Below the pieces are notes generated by a model, which saw only the letters and a list, made by a program, of their open reading frames with translations, had not been told where the DNA came from and made no database searches. 64,000 nucleotides of DNA, taken from NCBI RefSeq assembly GCF_002915575.1, contig NZ_PQGD01000006.1:62001-126000 (forward strand), written 5' to 3'. Shown here one piece after another: positions 41,143-51,060 of this stretch (positions are counted from its first letter, which is position 1; every line of letters begins with the position of its first letter). A program made the position numbers and the translations under genes. This DNA comes from Superficieibacter electus. Lineage in GTDB: Bacteria > Pseudomonadota > Gammaproteobacteria > Enterobacterales > Enterobacteriaceae.

Positions 41143-43413
41143 CTACCCGTTATCTGCGGGCACGCCAAACCACTGATGATACCAGCGGGGTAAAATTTGC
41201 TCCCGCAGCCCGTTGATTTGCCATCCTGAGTGGGAAAATATGACACTTATTTGCCCCTGATGAGGCGTATCGACCCATTGATATCCCTCTTGCTGGTAGC
41301 GTTTTACTACCTTCGCCGAGGGGAAATGCCAGGCATTGTAGCGGGACGCCGAAGCCAGTGCCGCCTGGCCATTCACTCTTTGTATGAACGCGATCCCTGA
41401 TGAGGTATTACTGCCATGATGGGGCACCTGAATTATCGTAGACGCCAGGTGCTGCCAGTAATGGCTAAGCATACTCAGTTCAGCCGGCATTTCGATATCA
41501 CCGGTCAATAAGATACTGTACTGGCCGTCATCCACCTTAATTACGCAGGAGCGGTTGTTACCCTGCGTTCTATTATTTTTCAGCGGCCAATGGACACTAA
41601 AGGTCAACCCTTCCCATTGCCAGCGCTCGCCGCGAAAACACGGCAGATGCCCGGCCCAGCCGAGTGGGCTGCGAATCCACGCAGAAGGCCATTGTTGATG
41701 AATGGATACCAGCCCGCCACGATGATCGAGATGCTCATGGCTAATAATGATGCCCTCCGGACGCAGGTGGTGCCAGCGCAGCCAGGGAATAATCAACTGC
41801 TGACCGGAGTCGCCACCGGGCCAGGCCAGCCCGGTATCATACAAAATGGCCTTCCCGTGGCGCTCAATCACCATCCCCAGCCCCTGTCCGACATCCAGCA
41901 TGTGCACCGCCCAGGTATCCTTGCGTTCCTCTCGCCACAGCGGGAACGTCATCACGATAAGCAGGGTTAACGTTACGGCTTTCATCGCCCACCATGCCCG
42001 AAAACGCCACAGCACCAGCATTAGCCATGGAATAAGCACAATACTCTGCCAGCGTTCATCCACGTTCAGCCAGCCATCAGGCAACTGACGCAACAGATAA
42101 AAAAGCAGCGCCAGCAGGCGGTCGGCAAGAAACCACAGCCCCTGCTCTACCACGGCGAGACCGGTAAGATGCAGCAGCATCCCTGCCAGGATCAGCGGTA
42201 CCACTACAAAAGTGACCAGCGGCACGGCAAACAGATTAGCCAGCAGCGAAGTAGTGCTGACGCCATGAAACAGCAGCACCTGAAGCGGTAAAAGCAGCAG
42301 CATTAGCCCCAGTTGAAGATAAATCAATTCAACAAGCTGCCGCAGCGGCGCGCGTATTTTCCACTCTGGTAGCGGCATCCACTGATACCAGAAAATGAGC
42401 GCCGCCACGGCGAAGGCGGAGAGCCACAGGCTTTGAGAAAGTACCGCCAGCGGATCGCAAAACAGCATCGCAGCAATGCAACAAAGCCAGATGTCCCACG
42501 CAGACCATTGTCGCCCGGTTAAACGCAGCCCGTACCACATTCCCAGCGCCACAACGGTGCGCAATGCGGGAGGTTGTAACCCCGTCAGCCAGGCATATAA
42601 TGCCGCACAGATGAACGCGCCTGCCAGCGGTGCGCGCCAGCTAATCAGGCGACAGGGTAAAAAAAACTGTATTGCCCGCACCAGCAACCAGCCCAGCGAT
42701 GCGCCCAGGGCGATATGCAGACCAGATATCGCCATCAGATGCGAGGTTCCCGTCTGCTGCATTAATTTTTTGATGTCGGCAGGAACTGCCAGCCTTTCAC
42801 CGAGTCCCAGCCCCAGCATTACCCCCTGCCAGGGGTAGTCCGCCAGGGTCGCCTGGAGCGATGCAAGGAAGCGCGCCCGCATACTACAACGGGTGTCCAG
42901 CGCGGTCGCCGTCATGAAGCGCCCTGTCAGCGGGTTATGCTGTGCAAAAGCATTGCGCTGCGTATCAAATCCGCCGTCATTGAGTTCACCGTGAACAGCG
43001 CGGGCACGAACAACCATCGCCCAGCGTTGCCCTGCACAGGCAGCCTGCGGCAAATAATTACCATAAAGCGTGATCCCTGGCGCAGGGAAAAGTCGTTTCC
43101 CTTCAACATGCGTAATCACTCCCTGATGCGTTGTCGCTCCATCGGTCGCTGTAAGAGCGATCTCAAGCCGCTGGTTTTTACCAGTAAGATGCGCAGCAGG
43201 CCATATGACCTGCTGCGCGGCCAGCACGCCCCAGCAAAAAAAGAGACCTTTGAATCCCATCATGCGAAGGTGCACTGAGCGGCAAACGGTCAGCATCGTC
43301 GCGAAGATCACGACGATGCTGGTGCACCTCACGCCCGGCAATTCCGGTAGCCAGATTAACGCAGCGATCCCTGCGATTACGCAGATCGCCAGTTGTGGTA
43401 AACGCATACTCAC
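41143..43413 (-). CDS. ycaI: YcaI (ComEC/Rec2-like) DNA-uptake-type membrane protein
   Basis: The 756-residue protein (E. coli 754) has N-terminal membrane helices, a ComEC competence domain (GLGERLAVPADIKKLMQQTGTSHLMAISGLH region) and a C-terminal metallo-beta-lactamase domain with IISHEHLDHRGG and a later PHHGSN. In competent bacteria ComEC forms the inner-membrane DNA channel. In E. coli a role in DNA uptake has been discussed for YcaI but natural competence is weak. It is upstream of msbA in the same direction. Confidence 0.95.
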   Translation of the reverse strand: MSMRLPQLAICVIAGIAALIWLPELPGVRCTSIVVIFATMLTVCRSVHLRMMGFKGLFFCWGVLAAQQVIWPAAHLTGKNQRLEIALTATDGATTHQGVITHVEGKRLFPAPGITLYGNYLPQAACAGQRWAMVVRARAVHGELNDGGFDTQRNAFAQHNPLTGRFMTATALDTRCSMRARFLASLQATLADYPWQGVMLGLGLGERLAVPADIKKLMQQTGTSHLMAISGLHIALGASLGWLLVRAIQFFLPCRLISWRAPLAGAFICAALYAWLTGLQPPALRTVVALGMWYGLRLTGRQWSAWDIWLCCIAAMLFCDPLAVLSQSLWLSAFAVAALIFWYQWMPLPEWKIRAPLRQLVELIYLQLGLMLLLLPLQVLLFHGVSTTSLLANLFAVPLVTFVVVPLILAGMLLHLTGLAVVEQGLWFLADRLLALLFYLLRQLPDGWLNVDERWQSIVLIPWLMLVLWRFRAWWAMKAVTLTLLIVMTFPLWREERKDTWAVHMLDVGQGLGMVIERHGKAILYDTGLAWPGGDSGQQLIIPWLRWHHLRPEGIIISHEHLDHRGGLVSIHQQWPSAWIRSPLGWAGHLPCFRGERWQWEGLTFSVHWPLKNNRTQGNNRSCVIKVDDGQYSILLTGDIEMPAELSMLSHYWQHLASTIIQVPHHGSNTSSGIAFIQRVNGQAALASASRYNAWHFPSAKVVKRYQQEGYQWVDTPHQGQISVIFSHSGWQINGLREQILPRWYHQWFGVPADNG

Positions 43414-43566
43414 CTCCCTGCTACGGGAAGTGTCGCGCCAGAGAACAGCGTTGTCGGCAGCGATTTACCGCCTTTGCGGCGTACGCCGAAATCAATTAGC
43501 GTTGTTTTAACGGCATGCAGGCAAGATTGCGAGGTGGATTCCGTTTGTGACAGAATGCAGAAAATG

Positions 43567-43594
43567 AAAAAAGCACCCGCAGGTGCTTTTTTTG
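43567..43594 (-). terminator. Rho-independent terminator of ihfB
   Basis: On the minus strand AAAAAAAGCACC / GGTGCTTTTTT forms a stem with a short loop and a strong T run, about 35 bases after the ihfB stop. Confidence 0.92.
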
Positions 43595-43629
43595 TGTTCA
43601 AGTTTCGTCGTTAACTGACCGGCGATAAC

Positions 43630-43920
43630 TCAATCACCTTCATAAATATTGGCGCGGTCGCGTAGTTCTTTCCCCGGCTTAAAGTGCGGCACATACTTGC
43701 CTTCCAGATCCACTTTATCGCCTGTTTTAGGGTTACGCCCGGTGCGAGGAGCTCGGTAATGCAGTGAAAAGCTGCCGAAACCGCGGATTTCAATACGCTC
43801 ACCAACGGCAAGGGTAGAGGCCATATGTTCCAGCATCTCTTTCACGGCATCTTCAACCGCTTTTGCCGGGATGTGCGATTGCTGGCTTGCAAGTCTTTCG
43901 ATTAACTCTGACTTGGTCAT
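43630..43920 (-). CDS. ihfB: IHF beta subunit
   Basis: The start at 43920 ([18 protein letters not shown]), with a ribosome site CGGAGG upstream, gives 96 residues. IHF-beta pairs with IHF-alpha to bend DNA at WATCAANNNNTTR sites. The DNA-contacting arm GRNPKTGD and the intercalating Pro of that loop are intact. E. coli ends in NIYG at 94 residues; here the end is NIYEGD, two residues longer. It follows rpsA and a hairpin, and probably has its own promoter plus readthrough. Confidence 0.96.
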   Translation of the reverse strand: MTKSELIERLASQQSHIPAKAVEDAVKEMLEHMASTLAVGERIEIRGFGSFSLHYRAPRTGRNPKTGDKVDLEGKYVPHFKPGKELRDRANIYEGD

Positions 43921-43966
43921 GATTCCTCCGGTTTCCTTAATGGCCATATTCGCTAACAGCTTGAAC

Positions 43967-43989
43967 AAGGGCGGCCATAGCCGCCCTTT
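43967..43989 (-). terminator. Hairpin between rpsA and ihfB
   Basis: A 9-bp stem AAGGGCGGC / GCCGCCCTT with a 4-5 base loop lies about 70 bases after the rpsA stop. On the minus strand the run after it is GTTCAAGC, so it is a weak terminator or an RNA 3'-end stabiliser. Confidence 0.6.
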
Positions 43990-44059
43990 GTGCTTGATTA
44001 CAGAACGAAAACTGTAATCTGTCAAGTTACTCATCATCCTTCTTCAAGGATTGAGAGTA

Positions 44060-45733
44060 TTACTCGCCTTTAGCTGCTTTGAATGCTTCAGCCATTGCGT
44101 TAGAGAAGTTGCCTTCTTCCTGTTTGTTATTAACAGTAGCAATTGCATCTTTCTCGTCAGCTTCGTCTTTCGCACGAACAGACAGGCTTACAACACGGTT
44201 TTTACGATCAACGCCGGTGAATTTAGCTTCAACGTCGTCGCCTACGCTCAGAACCAGAGTTGCATCTTCAACGCGGTCACGTGATGCTTCAGAAGCACGC
44301 AGGTAACCTTCAACGCCGTCAGCCAGTTCTACGGTTGCGCCTTTAGCGTCAACTGCAGTGACTTTACCGTTTACGATTGCGCCTTTCTTGTTCACAGCAA
44401 CGTAGTTGTTGAACGGATCTTCGGCGAGCTGTTTAACGCCCAGGGAGATACGTTCACGCTCTGCGTCAACCTGCAGAACAACGGCAGCGATTTCGTCGCC
44501 TTTTTTGTATTCACGTACTGCTTCTTCGCCTGCAACGTTCCAGGAGATGTCAGACAGGTGAACCAGACCGTCGATGCCACCGTCCAGGCCGATGAAGATA
44601 CCGAAGTCAGTGATTGACTTGATTTTACCTTCAACGCGATCGCCCTTGTTGTGGGTTTCAGCAAACAGCTGCCACGGGTTAGATTTGCACTGTTTCAGAC
44701 CCAGGGAGATACGACGACGTTCTTCGTCGATATCCAGAACCATCACTTCCACAACGTCGCCAACGTTAACCACTTTGGACGGGTGGATGTTTTTGTTGGT
44801 CCAGTCCATTTCGGAAACGTGAACCAGGCCTTCAACGCCTTCTTCGATTTCAACGAAGCAGCCGTAGTCGGTCAGGTTGGTTACGCGACCGGTCAGTTTG
44901 GTACCTTCCGGATAACGTTTAGCGATAGCAACCCACGGATCTTCGCCCAGCTGTTTCAGACCCAGAGATACACGAGTACGCTCACGGTCGAACTTCAGGA
45001 CTTTAACGTTGATTTCATCACCAACGTTCACGATTTCGCTCGGATGCTTAACGCGTTTCCAGGCCATATCAGTGATGTGCAGCAGGCCGTCAACGCCGCC
45101 CAGATCAACGAATGCACCGTAGTCAGTGAGGTTCTTAACGATACCTTTAACTTCCATGCCTTCCTGCAGGTTTTCCAGCAGCTGATCGCGCTCTGCGCTG
45201 TTTTCGGATTCGATAACGGCACGACGAGAAACAACAACGTTGTTACGCTTCTGATCCAGCTTGATTACTTTGAACTCAAGCTCTTTGCCTTCCAGGTGCA
45301 GCGTGTCGCGGACCGGACGAACGTCAACCAGGGAACCCGGCAGGAACGCACGAATACCGTTCAGCTCAACAGTGAAGCCACCTTTGACTTTGCCGTTGAT
45401 AACACCAGTAACAGTTTCAGCTTCTTCGTAAGCTTTTTCCAGCGTGATCCAGGCTTCGTGACGCTTAGCTTTCTCACGGGACAGCAGGGTTTCACCGAAG
45501 CCGTCTTCTACTGCATCCAGAGCAACGTCAACTTCGTCACCTACCTGGATTTCCAGCTCGCCCTGGGCGTTTTTGAACTGCTCAGCCGGGATGGCGGACT
45601 CAGATTTCAGACCGGCGTCAACCAGTACAACGTCTTTGTCGATAGCAACAACAACACCACGAACGATGGAACCCGGGCGGGTTTCGATTTCTTTCAGGGA
45701 TTCTTCAAACAGTTGAGCAAAAGATTCAGTCAT
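44060..45733 (-). CDS. rpsA: 30S ribosomal protein S1
   Basis: The 557-residue protein has six S1 (OB-fold) domains, seen as repeats of a G-x-V-x-x-(I/L)-x-x-(F/Y)-G-(A/C/V)-F-V/I pattern such as [18 protein letters not shown] and [19 protein letters not shown]. The first two bind the ribosome and the rest bind mRNA. It is required for translation of structured and weak-SD messages and serves as a Qbeta replicase subunit. Codon use is strongly biased, which makes long antisense ORFs over it. It is downstream of cmk with a leader of about 110 bases. Confidence 0.98.
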   Translation of the reverse strand: MTESFAQLFEESLKEIETRPGSIVRGVVVAIDKDVVLVDAGLKSESAIPAEQFKNAQGELEIQVGDEVDVALDAVEDGFGETLLSREKAKRHEAWITLEKAYEEAETVTGVINGKVKGGFTVELNGIRAFLPGSLVDVRPVRDTLHLEGKELEFKVIKLDQKRNNVVVSRRAVIESENSAERDQLLENLQEGMEVKGIVKNLTDYGAFVDLGGVDGLLHITDMAWKRVKHPSEIVNVGDEINVKVLKFDRERTRVSLGLKQLGEDPWVAIAKRYPEGTKLTGRVTNLTDYGCFVEIEEGVEGLVHVSEMDWTNKNIHPSKVVNVGDVVEVMVLDIDEERRRISLGLKQCKSNPWQLFAETHNKGDRVEGKIKSITDFGIFIGLDGGIDGLVHLSDISWNVAGEEAVREYKKGDEIAAVVLQVDAERERISLGVKQLAEDPFNNYVAVNKKGAIVNGKVTAVDAKGATVELADGVEGYLRASEASRDRVEDATLVLSVGDDVEAKFTGVDRKNRVVSLSVRAKDEADEKDAIATVNNKQEEGNFSNAMAEAFKAAKGE

Positions 45734-45736
45734 GTT

Positions 45737-45845
45737 TAATCTTCAGGTTTCATATTAACGTCCACCTGGCTCCGTGCCGGATGGGGTTGTTTCACATACC
45801 CGCGAACACTCCATTGCTGCGGGGGTACTACAAATTCGGACGCAT
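45737..45845 (-). promoter_or_regulatory. rpsA leader (S1 autoregulatory region)
   Basis: The 5' region between cmk and rpsA lacks a strong ribosome site: only GAAG stands 7-8 bases before the ATG. It can fold into hairpins. In E. coli this structured leader lets S1 repress its own translation, and the same weak-SD layout is seen here. The exact fold was not computed. Confidence 0.65.
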
Positions 45846-46529
45846 TTAAGCGATAGCCAACTTTTGGCGCGCGTATTGTAACGCTTTTTCAATCACTTGC
45901 TCAATACTTAAACTGGTGGAATCCAGTACTAAAGCATCGGCAGCGGGAACAAGAGGTGCGACAGCGCGGTTACGATCGCGGTCGTCACGTTCTTTAATCT
46001 CGGCCAAAAGGCGTTCAAAGTTAACACTAAAGCCACTTTCCTGCAACTGTAGCATACGGCGATGGGCGCGTTCTTCTGAGGAAGCATCAAGGAATATTTT
46101 TACCGGCGCTTCAGGGAATACGACAGTTCCCATATCGCGGCCGTCGGCAATGAGTCCGGGGGCTTCGCGAAATGCGCGCTGGCGGCGTAAAAGTGCTTCG
46201 CGCACGCGTGGGAAGGCCGCGACCTGAGATGCGGCACTTGCGACTTCCTGAGTGCGAATTTCGCTGCTGACATCTTCCCCTTCAAGGATCACTTCCAGCG
46301 TGCCGTCGGTGGAAACAAAACGCACATCCAGATGGGTTGCCAGCGGAACCAGGGCGTCTTCACAGGCCACATCAACATGGTGGTGTAATGCTGCCAGCGC
46401 CAATACGCGATAGATTGCGCCGGAGTCCAGTAGATGCCATTGCAATGCTTCCGCCATCGCCTTGCATAAAGTGCCTTTACCTGCGCCGCTTGGGCCATCA
46501 ATGGTAATAACCGGGGCATTTGCCGTCAT
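45846..46529 (-). CDS. cmk: Cytidylate kinase
   Basis: The start at 46529 ([19 protein letters not shown]), preceded by AGGAG, gives the 227 residues of E. coli Cmk; a longer ATG adds 11 residues. It phosphorylates CMP and dCMP to the diphosphates. The P-loop GPSGAGKGT (about 11-19), the nucleoside-binding insert and the [11 protein letters not shown] motif are intact. It is upstream of rpsA, as in E. coli, where cmk and rpsA are partly co-transcribed. A TATAAT-like element lies about 130 bases upstream, but I see no good -35. Confidence 0.97.
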   Translation of the reverse strand: MTANAPVITIDGPSGAGKGTLCKAMAEALQWHLLDSGAIYRVLALAALHHHVDVACEDALVPLATHLDVRFVSTDGTLEVILEGEDVSSEIRTQEVASAASQVAAFPRVREALLRRQRAFREAPGLIADGRDMGTVVFPEAPVKIFLDASSEERAHRRMLQLQESGFSVNFERLLAEIKERDDRDRNRAVAPLVPAADALVLDSTSLSIEQVIEKALQYARQKLAIA

Positions 46530-46669
46530 CTTTTTCTCCTTAAACAGGCATACCGTCAACATAAACGCCGCGCATTATACGCGTGTCTGCGCCTGAGAGT
46601 TACCTTTGCATGTAAATTGCAGAATATTGAACGTCAAACGTGAGATATCGGACGAAATTATAGCGGGTA

Positions 46670-46703
46670 AAGCGGGCTGGCATGGAGCCAGCCCGGGAAA
46701 TGA
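46670..46703 (-). terminator. Hairpin after ycaL
   Basis: A stem CGGGCTGGC / GCCAGCCCG with a 5-base loop (TCCAT on the minus strand) lies just past the ycaL stop. The following CTTTACC gives a weak T run, so termination is probable but not strong. Confidence 0.6.
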
Positions 46704-46710
46704 CGACGTG

Positions 46711-47472
46711 TTACTTTTTATCCTGAGCAATACGATCGCGAATATGCTGCGCACGTTCTGCTGAAGGCGGATGGGAATCAAACAGTGATTTGGTATGACC
46801 GGCATCAAGGCTTGCCAGTTTATCAAAGCTGCCCACCAGCCCCTGGGTGCTGATGCCGCGTTTTTTCAGCAAATCGTAGGAGAAGTCATCTGCCTCGGAC
46901 TCTTTGTCGCGGGAGAATTTAGAGTTAATAGCCCCTTCAGCAATATCGCCAAGCTGAGAGCGGGAGAGCTGGGCAGCGACGCCGCTGGTCGCGGAGATAG
47001 CATCGCGCGCGGCGACAACAGCGTAGGCGGCTTTCATTTCCTGGAGGGAGTGACCGAGCGCTACGTGTCCCAGTTCGTGACCCAGCACACCTTCAACTTC
47101 GTTGTCGGTCATCATGTCCATCAGGCCGCTATAAACACGAACGCAGCCGTTCGCCATCGCCCAGGCATTGACATCGCTTGTCATATAGACTTTGTAGTTG
47201 ACGGGGGTACCGTTGATATTACTACCCAGCGCTTTGGCAATTTTTGCCAGACGCTTACTGTATTTGCTGGAGGAACCTGCCAGTTGGTTCTCGCTGTCCA
47301 TCTGTTTACAGCCCTGATCGGCAATGGATTTTGCATCAGCATCGCTGAGGGTGGCGGCTTTGTATGCGGACATGCCGGAACTGGCTAGCATGTTACCATC
47401 TACGCCATTTTTACAACCAGCCAGCATAAGCGTTGATAGCGTAAGCGCCAGCATGATTTTTTTCGTTTTCAT
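46711..47472 (-). CDS. ycaL: YcaL, M48-family periplasmic metallopeptidase lipoprotein
   Basis: The 253-residue protein (E. coli 254) starts at 47472 (MKTKKIMLALTLSTLMLAGC), with GGAA about 7 bases upstream. The lipobox LAGC gives an outer-membrane or periplasm-anchored lipoprotein. The zinc site is HELGHVALGH (HExxH), with the third ligand in the SEADDF glutamate. It belongs to the M48 group with LoiP and BepA; E. coli YcaL degrades stalled LptD early in assembly on the BAM complex. It lies between aroA and cmk. Confidence 0.94.
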   Translation of the reverse strand: MKTKKIMLALTLSTLMLAGCKNGVDGNMLASSGMSAYKAATLSDADAKSIADQGCKQMDSENQLAGSSSKYSKRLAKIAKALGSNINGTPVNYKVYMTSDVNAWAMANGCVRVYSGLMDMMTDNEVEGVLGHELGHVALGHSLQEMKAAYAVVAARDAISATSGVAAQLSRSQLGDIAEGAINSKFSRDKESEADDFSYDLLKKRGISTQGLVGSFDKLASLDAGHTKSLFDSHPPSAERAQHIRDRIAQDKK

Positions 47473-47611
47473 CGTCATCTTCCGTTGATAAATATAACCA
47501 TCGCCGTGCGGCGATATGAGAAACGTCCACGAAAATAGCATTACCTGTAGTAGCAAAAAAGTTTGGAACCGGACATAACAGCGCTGGCAGGATGTCAGCG
47601 CTCAGAAGGAT

Positions 47612-48895
47612 TTATCGCGGGGAGCTTACGCGGGCAAGTTGCTCAAAGTAGTCGGGAAAGGTTTTCGCAGTACATTTCGGATCGAGAATGGTGACCGGGG
47701 TATCTGATAACGCCACCAGTGAGAAACACATCGCCATCCGGTGATCGTTATAGGTACCAATTTCGGCAAACTGAAGCTGCGCAGGCGGCGTGATACGAAT
47801 ATAATCTTCGCCCTCCTCCACTTGCGCGCCCACTTTACGCAATTCGGTCGCCATCGCGAACAGGCGATCGGTCTCTTTGACGCGCCAGTTATAAATATTA
47901 CGCAGTGTTGTGGTGCCATGCGCGAAAAGTGCCGCTGTGGCGATGGTCATCGCCGCATCGGGAATATGGTTCATGTCCATATCAATGGCATGCAATTCAC
48001 GGTGGGTACAGCTGATAAAATCATCACCCCACTCAATCACTGCGCCCATCTTTTCCAGCACATCGGCAAAACGAATATCACCCTGTACGCTGTGACGGCC
48101 AATACCCGTGACCTTGATAGTGCCGCCTTTGATCGCGGCTGCCGCAAGGAAATAAGAGGCAGATGAGGCATCGCCTTCAACAAGGTAGTCACCCGGTGAG
48201 CAATAGCGTTGACCGCCGCGAACCACAAAGCGCTGATACTGCTGATTTTCAATCGTCACGCCAAACGTTTTCATCAGATTGAGGGTGATATCAATATAAG
48301 GTTTCGAAACCAGTTCACCCTTAATGGTGATGATCGTATCCTGAGCGGCGAGCGGCGCAGTCATTAACAGCGCGGTCAGAAACTGGCTGGAGACGCTGCC
48401 ATCTACCTCAACATCGCCACCGCTAAACCCTCCGCGCAGGCGCAGCGGCGGATAATTTTCCTGCTCAAGATAGTCAACCTGCGCACCGCCCTGGCGTAAT
48501 GCATCGACCAGATGGCCAATGGGGCGCTCTTTCATCCGCGGTTCGCCGGTGAGCACGATATTACCTTTACTCAGACACAGTGCTGCCGCCAGCGGACGCA
48601 TAGCGGTGCCCGCATTGCCGAGAAACAGCTCCAGCTCGCCGTCAGCCTGTAACGGACCGCCATGACCGATCACTTCACAGCGGGTGCGGTCAGCAGAAAG
48701 GGTGTATTGAATGCCTAACGCGCTCAGGGCGTTCAACATATGGCGGACATCATCACTGTCCAGCAGATTGGTCAGCACCGTAGTGCCGCTGGCTAAGGCT
48801 GCCAGCAGCAGCGCCCGGTTAGAGACACTTTTTGATCCAGGCAGATTGATAATGCCGTCTACGCGCGCGATGGGTTGTAACGTCAGGGAATCCAT
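47612..48895 (-). CDS. aroA: EPSP synthase (5-enolpyruvylshikimate-3-phosphate synthase)
   Basis: The 427-residue enzyme matches the E. coli length. It joins shikimate-3-phosphate and PEP in the sixth step of chorismate synthesis. Conserved motifs are [17 protein letters not shown] (phosphate binding), [15 protein letters not shown] and the C-terminal YNDHRMAM. The class I residues Gly96 in the NAGTAMRP motif and Pro in TAMRP are the wild type. It is co-transcribed with serC, with an attenuator-like hairpin between them. Confidence 0.98.
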   Translation of the reverse strand: MDSLTLQPIARVDGIINLPGSKSVSNRALLLAALASGTTVLTNLLDSDDVRHMLNALSALGIQYTLSADRTRCEVIGHGGPLQADGELELFLGNAGTAMRPLAAALCLSKGNIVLTGEPRMKERPIGHLVDALRQGGAQVDYLEQENYPPLRLRGGFSGGDVEVDGSVSSQFLTALLMTAPLAAQDTIITIKGELVSKPYIDITLNLMKTFGVTIENQQYQRFVVRGGQRYCSPGDYLVEGDASSASYFLAAAAIKGGTIKVTGIGRHSVQGDIRFADVLEKMGAVIEWGDDFISCTHRELHAIDMDMNHIPDAAMTIATAALFAHGTTTLRNIYNWRVKETDRLFAMATELRKVGAQVEEGEDYIRITPPAQLQFAEIGTYNDHRMAMCFSLVALSDTPVTILDPKCTAKTFPDYFEQLARVSSPR

Positions 48896-48914
48896 GAAGC
48901 TTAACTCTCAGAAG

Positions 48915-48945
48915 CAAAATAAAGCCCCGCAGTCAGGCTGCGGGG
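48915..48945 (-). terminator. Attenuator-like hairpin between serC and aroA
   Basis: On the minus strand CCCCGCAG / CTGCGGGG with a 5-base loop is followed by CTTTATTTTGC, just after the serC stop. A partial terminator in this gap is known in the E. coli serC-aroA operon. Confidence 0.8.
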
Positions 48946-48962
48946 AAGAAGAAAATGCGTAA

Positions 48963-50051
48963 TTAACCGTGGCGACGTTCGAAATCAGTCATGAAATCGG
49001 TAAGCGCGTTAACGCCTGCCAGCGGCATTGCGTTATAAATTGACGCGCGCATTCCGCCTACGACACGGTGCCCCTTCAGCGCATGCAAACCGGCCGCCAG
49101 AGACTCTTCAAGGAAAAGTTTGTCCAGCGCGCTATCTGCCAACTGGAAAGGCACATTCATGCGCGAACGGTTGGCTTTTGCCACGTCGTTACGGTAAAAA
49201 TCGCTGCGATCGATGGTGCTGTACAGCAGATCGGCCTTTTGCTGGTTGATCTTATCCATCGCCGCTACACCGCCCTGCTCTTTCAGCCATTTGAACACCA
49301 GACCAGAGAGATACCAGGCAAACGTCGGCGGCGTGTTAAACATGGAATCATTGTCATTGAGGATGGTGTAATCGAGAATCGACGGACATGACTGATGCGC
49401 TTTACCTAACAGGTCTTCGCGGACGATCACCAGTGTCAGACCTGCCGGGCCGATATTTTTCTGTGCGCCCGCATAAACCACACCAAAACGGCTAATGTCC
49501 AGCGGACGTGAAAGAATGGTCGATGAAAAATCGGCAGCGACCACCACGTCACTACCAAAATCGGGCGTTTCTTCAATGGCGATGCCATCGATGGTTTCGT
49601 TAGGACAGTAGTGCAAATAGGCGGCACCGTCTGAAAGCTGCCAGTCGCGCATCGGTTTTACCGCCCGCAGGCCATCCACAGTGACTTTGGCGTCAATCAC
49701 GTTTGGCGTACAGTATTTCTTTGCTTCTTTAACGGCACTCGCCGCCCAGTATCCTGCATCCACATAATCAGCCGTGGTCTTATCGCCCAGCAGGTTCAAC
49801 GGCACGCCAGCAAATTGCCCGCGTCCGCCACCATGGCAGAACAGCACTTTATAGTTTGAAGGGACGTTCAGCAGCTCGCGAAAATCCTTTTCAGCCTCTT
49901 CAGCTACCTGGATAAACTCTTTACCCCGGTGGCTGATTTCCATAACCGACGTGCCCAGACCATGCCAGTCGCACAGTTCCTGTTGCGCCAGTTTAAGCAC
50001 TGCTTCCGGAATCATTGCCGGACCTGAACTAAAATTGTAGACCTGAGTCAT
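48963..50051 (-). CDS. serC: Phosphoserine / 4-phosphohydroxythreonine aminotransferase
   Basis: The 362-residue PLP enzyme matches E. coli. It serves both serine synthesis and pyridoxal-5'-phosphate synthesis. The PLP lysine lies in [13 protein letters not shown]. The substrate-binding HRGKEF and the C-terminal [13 protein letters not shown] are conserved. It starts the serC-aroA operon, which in E. coli is activated by Lrp and affected by CRP; a CRP-like site lies upstream. Confidence 0.98.
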   Translation of the reverse strand: MTQVYNFSSGPAMIPEAVLKLAQQELCDWHGLGTSVMEISHRGKEFIQVAEEAEKDFRELLNVPSNYKVLFCHGGGRGQFAGVPLNLLGDKTTADYVDAGYWAASAVKEAKKYCTPNVIDAKVTVDGLRAVKPMRDWQLSDGAAYLHYCPNETIDGIAIEETPDFGSDVVVAADFSSTILSRPLDISRFGVVYAGAQKNIGPAGLTLVIVREDLLGKAHQSCPSILDYTILNDNDSMFNTPPTFAWYLSGLVFKWLKEQGGVAAMDKINQQKADLLYSTIDRSDFYRNDVAKANRSRMNVPFQLADSALDKLFLEESLAAGLHALKGHRVVGGMRASIYNAMPLAGVNALTDFMTDFERRHG

Positions 50052-50168
50052 TTCCCCTCACCACGCTGCTTATGATCGACCCACCACACGGGGTCTGCGT
50101 TATTCCTGTGGATATCGGTTTTACCATTCAGTGACACGTGTCGCAACGAGTAATCAACAGGCGGGTAA

Positions 50169-50191
50169 AAATGTGTCCTCTATCACACAAT
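50169..50191 (-). promoter_or_regulatory. CRP-like site upstream of serC
   Basis: The sequence has TGTGT-N6-TCACA (50172-50187), matching the CRP consensus TGTGA-N6-TCACA in 9 of 10 positions. It is about 120 bp upstream of serC and in the gap after ycaP. CRP-cAMP is known to affect serC-aroA in E. coli. Confidence 0.5.
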
Positions 50192-50233
50192 ATATTCTAT
50201 CGTATTGACGAATAAAGGCCGACAAAACCGCTA

Positions 50234-50923
50234 TCAGGTAATGCGCTTCGCCCGGCTGGCTTTTGACCACTCCGGATGCGCGCAACGGGGACATAGCCGA
50301 TGCTCCCCCGCTTTCATCGCATATACCGCGCTGCATTTATTACAGGCATAATCACCGTTATCCGGCACGGTGGTATAGCGCTCAATGCCTTCCGGTAGAA
50401 TACAAAGCCCCGGTTTTACCTCGTCATCAGGATAGTAATAGACGCTTATCTGGCCGTTAGTTTCCATTATTGCCAGTTTGATTTGTCCCAGTTGCTCAAC
50501 ACTGCTGATCCTGAGCTCCATAAAAAATTCAAATTCGGTGAGGTTTGCGGCATTCACTTTTTCCCATGCCAGCTGACCTTCTTCGATAAAGATAACGGGC
50601 CTACCCTCCAGCAAATCCTCCAGTTTCTCGCTATGTGACATTAACCACATCACCAGCCGGTACAGGAGTGCGAGCGTAATAAAGACCATTAAAACCGGCA
50701 ACATAGGGACATCATCGTAAAATGCTACGTCTCCGGCAGCGGACCCCAGCGTCAGGATGATGAGGACTTCAAAAAGCGACATCTGCCGTACGCCACGACG
50801 GCCGGTAATTTTCAGGAACAGAAACACCAGTACAAAGGTGTAGAGACTACGCAGCGCCACTTCCCCGAGAAATTCAAGCGGCACTTTGTCCAGCGCCATA
50901 CGTTGAAGATCAAATGCTTTCAT
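50234..50923 (-). CDS. ycaP: YcaP, DUF421 inner-membrane protein
   Basis: The 229-residue protein (E. coli 230) has three N-terminal membrane helices and a cytoplasmic DUF421 domain (SVEQLGQIKLAIMETNGQISVYYY). A C-terminal zinc-ribbon-like tail has CNKC and CPRC. The function is unknown. It is divergent from ycaO, with the ycaO start about 140 bases away. Confidence 0.93.
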   Translation of the reverse strand: MKAFDLQRMALDKVPLEFLGEVALRSLYTFVLVFLFLKITGRRGVRQMSLFEVLIILTLGSAAGDVAFYDDVPMLPVLMVFITLALLYRLVMWLMSHSEKLEDLLEGRPVIFIEEGQLAWEKVNAANLTEFEFFMELRISSVEQLGQIKLAIMETNGQISVYYYPDDEVKPGLCILPEGIERYTTVPDNGDYACNKCSAVYAMKAGEHRLCPRCAHPEWSKASRAKRIT

Positions 50924-51060
50924 TTTTTATTCTCAAACAGCAAGTTACTATCCATAAGCATAGCCAATACTTTTATTTCCGCGCCAGGCTGCGGGGAGAT
51001 AGCGCCGGTCAGCTAAAACCCGTATCATTGCGCGCTTTCCGTACGATAAAAGTGAATGTT

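Noticed and set aside
44651-45739. 362-codon ORF on the plus strand across rpsA
   Set aside because: It is the antisense of rpsA. Strong codon bias removes stop codons from that frame. The protein has no family character and no ribosome site.
47580-47602. Terminator after aroA
   Set aside because: AGCGCTG / CAGCGCT makes a stem, but there is no T run on the minus strand and the position is not decisive.
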